A stretch of DNA of 39,455 nucleotides from Candidatus Altimarinota bacterium. Lineage in GTDB: Bacteria; Patescibacteriota; Gracilibacteria; JAHISY01. Of this stretch, positions 33,414 to 39,455 are shown one piece after another (the stretch's first letter is position 1; each line of letters starts with the position of its first letter). Both the position numbers and the translations under genes were made by a program. A model generated the notes under the pieces. The model made no database searches, was not told the origin of the DNA, and was given only the letters and a program-made list of their open reading frames with translations. Location: contig JAQVAZ010000007.1 in NCBI GenBank assembly GCA_028690585.1, forward strand, positions 1 to 39,455. Reading direction: 5' to 3'.

Positions 33414-34088
33414 TCCCCAAACTTCTTTCGCGCCAGCTGCGCGCAAAACTTTCGCAGCCTCAGAGAGAGTGGTGGCAGTAGAAGCAATGTCATCGACGAG
33501 AATCACCGTTTTGTTTTGCAGACTGATTGGAGAAGCGAGAGAGAAAGCATCGCGCAAATTTTGTAATCTTTTTTCGCGAGAGAGTTTCGCTTGTTGCAAA
33601 GTGTTACGACTACGAATCAGTAAATTCTCGTAAGGCAGCTGGAGATTGCTTGCGACTTCTCGCGCGAGTAACTCCGCTTGATTGAAGCCACGGTAGCGCA
33701 AGCGTTTCGTATGCAGTGGAATTGCAGTGATGATTCTCTCCTCTGCATAATTTTTTTGTGTAATCGCGCGAGTGAGAATTTCTGCAAGATTACGCGCGAG
33801 TGGTTGGCTGAATTTATATTTGAGAGTTTTCACGGCAGCAGCCAGCGTAGGATTTTCTGCGTAACTCGCCGCCACGCGCAAACCAGCAAGCGGAGAAATT
33901 CCTCTGCAAGTTTCACAAGTTTTGCCACCAGAACTTGGCTGCCAACACACTGGGCAAAACTGTTTCTGATTGAGAGTAACTTTCGTAGCGCAGCCACTAC
34001 AAAACCATTCCCCTTCTCGGCGGCAACTCACACAATGAATCGGAAAAATTAAATCGATTACGAAATCACAGCAGCGCGCGAAAATCAT
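33393..34088 (-). CDS. comFC: ComF-family phosphoribosyltransferase-like protein
   Basis: A 231-residue ComFC-type protein. The N-terminus has a zinc-binding cysteine cluster (CVSC, CSGC, CPVC, CETC between about 19 and 62), and the C-terminus has a type I phosphoribosyltransferase fold with VILVDDIASTATTL. The usual TTGAT of the PRPP loop is STATT here. Between them lie KYRF-like AAAVKTLKYKFSQPLA and IPLHTKRLRYRGFNQAELLA. The family takes part in DNA uptake for natural transformation, which fits the pilus operon in this window, though the link is inferred. Its ATG overlaps the previous gene's TGA (ATGA). Confidence 0.9.
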   Translation of the reverse strand: MIFARCCDFVIDLIFPIHCVSCRREGEWFCSGCATKVTLNQKQFCPVCWQPSSGGKTCETCRGISPLAGLRVAASYAENPTLAAAVKTLKYKFSQPLARNLAEILTRAITQKNYAEERIITAIPLHTKRLRYRGFNQAELLAREVASNLQLPYENLLIRSRNTLQQAKLSREKRLQNLRDAFSLASPISLQNKTVILVDDIASTATTLSEAAKVLRAAGAKEVWGLVIARG

Positions 34089-34696
34089 TTAATTGAATCC
34101 ACAAATGTTTCGGTAGTAGCTTCGGTAATTCCGTTGATACCAACCAATACACTCATCAACTTTTTCGTGAAAGCATAATTTGTATTCGTAGTCTCAAAAG
34201 CGAGAATCTTATCGGGCAGCGGCAAAACCGCTGTGAGTTTATCCCCATCGAGATAAGTAAAAGCATCAGGAAAAGCTTCGCTGATGAGTTGTAAATTGAA
34301 ACTCGCCAGATTACTACGCATCGTTTCCGCTACTTCTGCGACTGTTGCATCCGCTGGTAAATTCATTTCAAAAAGATTGCCTAAAACATTTCCATCTTTA
34401 TCTTTGATTGCTACTGCGATCCCATCTGTGACATCGCTAACTTGTAAACGCTTGGGAAGCGTATCTGTCACAATCCCGATTCCTGAAACATAATCGAAAG
34501 TTTTGAGAATCTCATCCTTCACCGCAGTTTGCATGATGAAGAAAGGTTGAGTTTCCATCTCTGTCGCTTCCTCAGTGGTTGGCGCAAATGGAGAATTGCC
34601 TCGCTGGATTTGCCAAACATATGCTGCGATAAAAATCACAACTACTCCGAAAGAAGTTAACCAAACTTTGCGGTTGTTGATTTGGTATTCAATCAT
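34085..34696 (-). CDS. Membrane-anchored protein of unknown function upstream of comFC
   Basis: A 203-residue protein with one N-terminal membrane helix near residues 10-27 (VWLTSFGVVVIFIAAYVW) and a predicted extracytoplasmic domain. The domain has alternating strands and helices, including GVTDGIAVAIKDKDGNVLGN-like hairpins and a long stretch around EVAETMRSNLASFNLQL. I recognise no family. It ends in TGA, overlapping the comFC ATG, so the two are coupled. The ATG follows an extended -10 box by 6 bases, so the mRNA is probably leaderless. Confidence 0.7.
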   Translation of the reverse strand: MIEYQINNRKVWLTSFGVVVIFIAAYVWQIQRGNSPFAPTTEEATEMETQPFFIMQTAVKDEILKTFDYVSGIGIVTDTLPKRLQVSDVTDGIAVAIKDKDGNVLGNLFEMNLPADATVAEVAETMRSNLASFNLQLISEAFPDAFTYLDGDKLTAVLPLPDKILAFETTNTNYAFTKKLMSVLVGINGITEATTETFVDSIK

Positions 34697-34702
34697 GCGA
34701 GA

Positions 34703-34711
34703 ATTCTAGCA
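34703..34711 (-). promoter_or_regulatory. Extended -10 promoter, leaderless, of the 34085-34696 gene and comFC
   Basis: The complement reads TTTGCTAGAAT, then 6 bases (TCTCGC), then the ATG at 34696. Confidence 0.5.
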
Positions 34712-34807
34712 AATCGAGAAACTAAGTTTCCGTTTCATGCGCTAACTTTTCAGTTTTTCTTAACTAAGTTTTAGTGAGAAATAAGCGGAAAACTAGATTA
34801 AAATAGA

Positions 34808-34836
34808 TTGAAGTTTTGTCAAATTTCTGCTAGAAT
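34808..34836 (+). promoter_or_regulatory. Promoter of the 34862-35407 gene
   Basis: TTGAAG (34808-34813), a 17-base spacer ending TGC, then TAGAAT (34831-34836). Transcription would start near 34843. A TTG start at 34808 is therefore in the promoter and not a real start. Confidence 0.6.
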
Positions 34837-34861
34837 ATACGCAACCTTTAACCAAAAACAA

Positions 34862-35407
34862 ATGCCTAATACAAAAACTTTCTCAGCAGAAACTCTTTCT
34901 TCTCTCCCGAAGCGGTTAGTTTTCTTTAATGGTGCGGAAGGAATTAAACCACCAGAAGCCAAAGGCGAAGCTCCAAAAACTGCGAAAGCAGAAAAGAAAT
35001 CAGTTGCAGATAAAACAAGTGGGCAACTAGGATTTGTTATGGAGAGTAATAATGATTACTTCCGAAGAACTCTTAATCTACCGCCTAATGCAACATCAGA
35101 AGAAATTTTCAAAGCATTGCGTCAGAGAAATCAAGATGCCTTAAATAAAGAATTAGCAAGAGCACTTGCTGAAAAATCAATTAGCCAAACAGAATTTGAT
35201 ACACTCAGTAATTCAAAACTTAACCCTCTAGAAACAACGATAAAGTTACATCGCCTAGAGAGAAGTAATCTAGAATCAGCAATAGATAAGGATTATGCGA
35301 GTGGGAAAATTACAAAAGCACAATATGAGCAAAGAATTGCTGGAATTATAGAGGAATGGGATGATGCTCCCATGAGAGAGATTCTTGGGATAGAAGAGAA
35401 AAAATAA
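34862..35407 (+). CDS. Protein of unknown function with a J-like segment and SHOCT-like repeats
   Basis: A 181-residue soluble protein. The first 60 residues are disordered (Lys, Ala, Glu, Pro). Residues about 68-90, DYFRRTLNLPPNATSEEIFK, resemble helix I and the turn of a J domain, but no HPD motif follows. Later, LAEKSISQTEFDTLSN and YASGKITKAQYEQRIAGI each resemble the short GxITxxEYxxR pattern of SHOCT segments. These are weak resemblances, not assignments. It has its own promoter and a TTTAACC-containing leader. Confidence 0.65.
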   Translation: MPNTKTFSAETLSSLPKRLVFFNGAEGIKPPEAKGEAPKTAKAEKKSVADKTSGQLGFVMESNNDYFRRTLNLPPNATSEEIFKALRQRNQDALNKELARALAEKSISQTEFDTLSNSKLNPLETTIKLHRLERSNLESAIDKDYASGKITKAQYEQRIAGIIEEWDDAPMREILGIEEKK

Positions 35408-35428
35408 TAGTGATTATCTAATCTTTAG

Positions 35429-35941
35429 CTACAGAAGTTTTTCACGGAAACTTCTTCCTACTACTATTCCAATCACTGCACCGATAATCGCACCAGCGAT
35501 GAATTCGGAAAACCAGTGGATACTGAGTGATACTGCGATTCCGATATAAAGCGCGTAAAGCAAAGCTGCGTAGCACAGATTTTTTAACTTCGGATATAAA
35601 GTAATCAAAGTGAAAGCCATCGCAAACGCAATCGTAGTATGCGAGGAAGGCCAACCCCAAAAAATTCCATGCTGGAGAAAACCAAAATTAAAATCCCTAC
35701 TAATATCAATAGCGGGATTCGCGAAGTCTGGCTGGATTCTCCCTGTGAATGTTTTGTAGATGGATGAAATTACTGAGCCAAGAATCGCTGCTTGCCCTAG
35801 CGCTAAGCCTGCGAGAATTTTCTCAGAATTTTTGCGCAACTTTCCGCTGATAAATAAAATGATCGGCAGGATGATTGGCAAAAGCCCACCAAGCATGAAA
35901 GCTGGAATGAGAAATCCTCTGGGGATTTTTACTCCAATCAC
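35429..35941 (-). CDS. PAP2-superfamily membrane phosphatase
   Basis: At least 170 residues with five or so membrane helices. PAP2 motifs in order: KTFTGRIQP (form of KxxxxxxRP), PSSHT with the acid/base His, and SLSIHWFSEFIAG with the nucleophilic His, where the usual Asp is Glu. Such enzymes dephosphorylate lipid pyrophosphates such as undecaprenyl pyrophosphate, which would suit cell-wall recycling next to the PBP and WecA-like enzymes. GTG at 35941 is the first usual start. The frame stays open 63 bases further to 36004 and encodes a convincing membrane helix (LLAILLTYIFVASGFDWFYF) with no ATG, GTG or TTG, so the real N-terminus is uncertain. Confidence 0.85.
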   Translation of the reverse strand: MIGVKIPRGFLIPAFMLGGLLPIILPIILFISGKLRKNSEKILAGLALGQAAILGSVISSIYKTFTGRIQPDFANPAIDISRDFNFGFLQHGIFWGWPSSHTTIAFAMAFTLITLYPKLKNLCYAALLYALYIGIAVSLSIHWFSEFIAGAIIGAVIGIVVGRSFREKLL

Positions 35942-36072
35942 AGAGAAATAAAACCAATCAAAACCAGAAGCTACAAAAATGTAAGTGAGTAGTATTGCTA
36001 GCAGCTGCTAGAGTAAATTGTAACCTTGGAAACATTTCAGGAAATGCTGTGGTAATTTATAGAATAAATTTT

Positions 36073-36357
36073 TCATTTCTTGGATTTAGGTAAACCCCAC
36101 TGCCACTTTGGCTTCTCACCTTTGGAGTAACCGAAAAAGAATATAAGCGCAAACATCAGTAAGATGCCTAGCAGCGCCGCGCCAGGCGCATCATCGGTAT
36201 CTCCTACATAGACACCAAAAATACCAATGGCTATGCTGATAACTATAACCAACCACCCCTGCCACTTCACTGGAGTCCAACCCCAACCGTAAAGTTTTCG
36301 CTTAAACCAATAACCCTTTGGATTATCTTTTAGATAAGCAGAGTATTCTTTCAGCAT
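36073..36357 (-). CDS. Small membrane protein, YWF+RK...GWTP type
   Basis: A 94-residue protein starting at ATG 36357. It has a polar N-terminus with GYWFKRKLYGWGWTPVKWQGW, two membrane helices near 36-52 and 60-77, and a basic tail. The aromatic N-terminal pattern recurs in the protein at 38944-39246 (KYWFRHRKFPNFGYTPISAEGW), so they are probably relatives. I recall similar small proteins in Patescibacteria but know no function. The frame is open for 80 more codons upstream, but those translate repeats and a tRNA fragment. It ends in TGA. Confidence 0.7.
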   Translation of the reverse strand: MLKEYSAYLKDNPKGYWFKRKLYGWGWTPVKWQGWLVIVISIAIGIFGVYVGDTDDAPGAALLGILLMFALIFFFGYSKGEKPKWQWGLPKSKK

Positions 36358-36770
36358 AGGATTTGAGTTACTTGGTGAATGAAAGCCAGCTTGCCAGCCG
36401 AAACCCGCAGAGAGAAGAATGGCCTGCCAGCCGTAGCCCGAAGAGTTTTTTGCCCATGCTTCGCCAAGGCTACGCAGGGCATTCTTCTCCTTACCACAAC
36501 AGTTTAGATTAGCGAGAAGGAATGGCTGTGCCATTCGAAGTTCCGACGAAGTCGGAACGAAGAATGGTGGGTTTGAGAGGAGTCGAAGGTTAGCCAACGG
36601 ATGTAGTTTACCAAAGTTTATTCACCAGCCGCCTGGGATTTCCTCTGAGTGAATTAAAGTTTTTTCCTCCACGGGGAAATTCTCAGCACCCCAATTCACC
36701 AGAAAAAACCTCGTAGCTCGCATGGTGAATCGGAAGCTGGCTTGCTAGCCGTAGCCCGAAAGGCGAAGGC
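36358..36770. other. Gene-free repeat region beside tRNA-Val
   Basis: I see no gene. It contains the tRNA-Val 3' copy (36565-36587), GCCAGC/GTAGCCCGAA-rich imperfect repeats near 36386-36470 and 36731-36770, TTCCGACgaaGTCGGAA (36541-36557), and TTCACCAG...CCTCTGAGT (36621-36650), which recurs at 37011-37039. Confidence 0.55.
36565..36587. repeat. Copy of the 3' end of tRNA-Val
   Basis: These 23 bases are identical to 36771-36793, which cover CCA, discriminator, acceptor strand and half the T-arm of tRNA-Val. The two copies are direct repeats 206 bases apart, like attachment sites. Confidence 0.75.
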
Positions 36771-36847
36771 TGGTGGGTTTGAGAGGAGTCGAACCTCTGA
36801 CCTCATCCACGTCAAGGATGCGCTCTAACCAACTGAGCTACAAACCC
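36771..36847 (-). tRNA. tRNA-Val (anticodon GAC)
   Basis: The complement folds as a 77-base tRNA with CCA encoded: acceptor GGGTTTG/CAAACCC, D-arm GCTCAGTTGGTTAGAGC, anticodon loop TTGACGT on stem CATCC/GGATG, T-arm AGAGG-TTCGACT-CCTCT, discriminator A. The anticodon GAC reads GUC and GUU. Confidence 0.96.
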
Positions 36848-36872
36848 GTGATTTCAAACTAACAACCGAGGT

Positions 36873-36901
36873 ATTTTACAACACTTAGATTTATTCACCA
36901 A
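36873..36901 (-). promoter_or_regulatory. Predicted promoter of tRNA-Val
   Basis: On the complement TTGGTG (36901-36896) and TAAAAT (36878-36873), 17 bases apart, followed by a GC-containing discriminator ACCTCGG as is common for stable RNA genes. Confidence 0.5.
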
Positions 36902-36918
36902 TATCTAAAAAATTATAG

Positions 36919-36985
36919 ACAAGGGGAATCTCACCGCTAGCTTTTATAAATCTGAATGTAGCCAAGGGGAATCTCACCACTAGCC
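36919..36985. repeat. Tandem-like repeats containing tRNA-Glu T-arm fragments
   Basis: CAAGGGGAATCTCACCGCTA (from 36920) recurs as CAAGGGGAATCTCACCACTA (from 36963). Their GCCAAGGGGAATC core equals the tRNA-Glu 3' strand at 37138-37150. Confidence 0.6.
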
Positions 36986-37010
36986 AACACTCCTTCTAAA
37001 CCTGCATTAT

Positions 37011-37039
37011 TTCACCAGGCGCCTGGAAACCTCTGAGTT
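37011..37039. repeat. Second TTCACCAG...CCTCTGAGT repeat
   Basis: Matches 36621-36650. It contains the perfect palindrome CCAGGCGCCTGG. Its start also resembles the -35 region of the tRNA-Val promoter. Confidence 0.5.
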
Positions 37040-37088
37040 AAATTTTAGCTAGCGCTCATTTAGGTTTTCTCAACCCCATCACCCAACT

Positions 37089-37117
37089 AAAACAAAAACC
37101 TTCTCACTTCGTGAGAA
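37089..37117 (-). terminator. Terminator of tRNA-Glu
   Basis: On the complement TTCTCAC, loop GAA, GTGAGAA, then GGTTTTTGTTTTAG. A 7-pair stem and T-rich tract 13 bases after the tRNA 3' end. Confidence 0.75.
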
Positions 37118-37129
37118 GAACTTTGTTTT

Positions 37130-37204
37130 TGGTAGGGCCAAGGGGAATCGAACCCCTATTACCAGGATGAGAACCTGGCGTCCTAACCGTTAGACGATGG
37201 CCCC
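37130..37204 (-). tRNA. tRNA-Glu (anticodon CTC)
   Basis: A 75-base tRNA with encoded CCA: acceptor GGGGCCA/TGGCCCT (first pair G-U), anticodon loop TTCTCAT on stem CCAGG/CCTGG, T-arm AGGGG-TTCGATT-CCCCT, discriminator A. CTC reads GAG only, so a UUC-anticodon tRNA-Glu should exist elsewhere. Confidence 0.95.
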
Positions 37205-37208
37205 ATGA

Positions 37209-37299
37209 TAGATGGTAGAAGTTAGATAGTAGATGTTAGAGAAAGAATTACTGATTAGTAATCCAAATCTATAATCTAAAATCTAATAACTACAATCTT
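37209..37299. repeat. Thirteen in-phase heptamers forming an inverted array
   Basis: TAGATGG, TAGAAGT, TAGATAG, TAGATGT, TAGAGAA, AGAATTA, CTGATTA, GTAATCC, AAATCTA, TAATCTA, AAATCTA, ATAACTA, CAATCTT. The left half follows TAGANNN and the right half its complement NNATCTA, with a small palindrome ATTACTGATTAGTAAT at the centre. It fills the leader of the tRNA-Glu transcript. Confidence 0.75.
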
Positions 37300-37311
37300 C
37301 AAAGCCCGAGT

Positions 37312-37340
37312 ATTCTAGCGATAATCGCTACCTAAGCCAA
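37312..37340 (-). promoter_or_regulatory. Predicted promoter of tRNA-Glu
   Basis: On the complement TTGGCT (37340-37335), which lies over the last csaA codons, and TAGAAT (37317-37312), 17 bases apart. The downstream discriminator ACTCGGGC is GC-rich. The small palindrome TAGCGATTATCGCTA sits in the spacer. Confidence 0.55.
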
Positions 37341-37669
37341 CCGTTTCCCTTTCTCCACTTCCGAATCAGTAGTGGCTAAAACCACTTTTCCATCTTCGCG
37401 GTAGAAGCCAGTAGTGAGAACTTCAGAAAGAAAATTCGCTACCTGCCGCGGCGGGAAATTCGTAACACAAATCACCTGCTTGCCGAGTAAATCTTCTTTC
37501 GAATATAAATCTGTAATCTGCGCAGAAGATTTTTTCACACCCAATCCCTCTCCGAAATCAATCCAAAGTTTGTAAGCCGGTTTCCGTGCTTCAGGAAAAT
37601 CTTCTACTTTTACAATTTCTCCCACACGCAATTCCACTTTTTCGAAATCAGAAAAACTTATCTCACTCA

Positions 37670-37670
<1 letters not shown>
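37332..37670 (-). CDS. csaA: CsaA-type tRNA-binding protein
   Basis: A 112-residue single OB-fold tRNA-binding domain. The family pattern is clear: FEKVELRVGEIVKVEDFPEA, then YKLWIDFGEGLGVKKSSAQI, GKQVICVTNFPPRQVANFLS and EVLTTGFY. CsaA binds tRNA-like structures and has chaperone-like activity reported in Bacillus, with secretion as its suggested role. The start overlaps the enolase stop in TAATG, so it is translated after eno. Its last codons carry the -35 box of the tRNA-Glu promoter. Confidence 0.93.
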
Positions 37671-39246
<1,576 letters not shown>

Positions 39247-39269
39247 GGGAAGAGAGTTAAGTTAAAGAG

Positions 39270-39275
39270 ATTTTA
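39270..39275 (-). promoter_or_regulatory. -10 box of the small membrane protein-eno-csaA operon
   Basis: TAAAAT on the complement, about 23 bases before the ATG at 39246; no -35 box recognised. Confidence 0.35.
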
Positions 39276-39286
39276 ACACGCAGCTT

Positions 39287-39314
39287 GTCATTCCCGCGAA
39301 AGCGGGAATCCAGA
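39287..39314. repeat. Palindromic repeat GTCATTCCCGC type, copy 2
   Basis: Identical to 23438-23465. Followed by CCCCTCTTTCGTAAAGGGAC, a relative of the element at 24293-24312. Confidence 0.8.
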
Positions 39315-39351
39315 AATTCCCCTCTTTCGTAAAGGGACTGGCATAGATAAT

Positions 39352-39455
39352 TCATTTCAATCGTAAGTATCTCCTTAGCTTCAAGCGTAATTGTTGTTTG
39401 TCAGGGTTGCAGAACCTGAAGACTGCCTCGTCAAGGTGAAGTTGGTATTCTACGC
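39352..39455 (-). pseudogene. Possible transposase C-terminus, cut by window edge
   Basis: An open frame enters from the right edge and ends in TGA at 39352. It encodes about 33 residues including YQLHLDEAVFRFCNPDK followed by a basic tail. The HLDEAVFRFxN pattern resembles the C-terminal end of ISXO2/IS1595-type transposases. The TGA stop is unusual for this genome. With so little sequence this could be chance or a fragment. Confidence 0.35.

Noticed and set aside
34808-34861. TTG start for the 34862-35407 gene
   Set aside because: The TTG is the -35 box of a 17-base-spaced promoter, so it would not be transcribed.
36358-36597. Eighty extra N-terminal codons on the small membrane protein at 36073-36357
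   Set aside because: They translate repeat DNA and a tRNA-Val fragment; the domain begins at the ATG at 36357.
37209-37299. CRISPR array
   Set aside because: The repeats are 7 bases with no spacers; no other regular repeat-spacer pattern or cas gene is present.

Overview
The window looks like a chromosomal contig from a Patescibacteria (CPR) bacterium, possibly of the Peregrinibacteria kind. This is an inference. It rests on compact, tightly packed genes, a minimal type IV pilus operon, many small proteins I cannot assign, moderately AT-rich DNA and unusual gene starts. Conserved genes read through in the standard code with no internal TGA, so TGA is not a sense codon. Of 40 complete genes, however, 27 end in TAA, 10 in TAG and only 3 in TGA.

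Layout, left to right. (1) 1-1515, minus: folD followed by purF, which runs off the left edge (one-carbon and purine metabolism). (2) 1771-7012, plus: pilus assembly operon of a large PilN-like protein, PilO, PilB and PilC. (3) 7015-16123: topA, a small membrane protein, an unknown acidic protein, rmuC, nadM and a large class A penicillin-binding protein with Ig-like tails. (4) 16342-19636, minus: two unknown genes, dgt and fmt. (5) 19833-24151: rbfA, dapB, ftsH-rpiB and rpe. (6) 24152-24658: a gene-free stretch full of palindromic repeats. (7) 24659-27647: wecA/tagO-like transferase, then truB and nadK transcribed divergently from a 28-base promoter region. (8) 27650-29739: a cassette of four unknown genes behind the most consensus-like promoter in the window, plus another unknown gene. 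(9) 29887-32667: rplA behind a leader resembling the L1 site of 23S rRNA, dut, and a von Willebrand A lipoprotein. (10) 32841-36357: unknown genes, comFC, a PAP2 phosphatase and a small membrane protein. (11) 36560-37340: a repeat-rich tRNA island with tRNA-Val(GAC) and tRNA-Glu(CTC). (12) 37332-39246, minus: small membrane protein, eno and csaA; then a repeat and a possible transposase end at the right edge.

Three window-wide patterns stand out. First, I see no convincing Shine-Dalgarno site before almost any gene. Several genes instead have a -10 box (TAGAAT, TAAAAT or TATACT) 6-7 bases before the start codon, as expected for leaderless mRNAs, while operon-leading genes often carry a TAAC(C/T) plus pyrimidine-rich leader. 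Second, intergenic regions hold several palindromic repeat families and arrays with exact 7-base phasing. Third, the 3' ends of dgt and of both tRNAs have nearby duplicated fragments that look like scars of integration or recombination. There is no CRISPR array, rRNA or complete transposase. The best candidates for something undescribed are the four-gene cassette at 27650-29142, the rplA leader and the initiation and promoter architecture.
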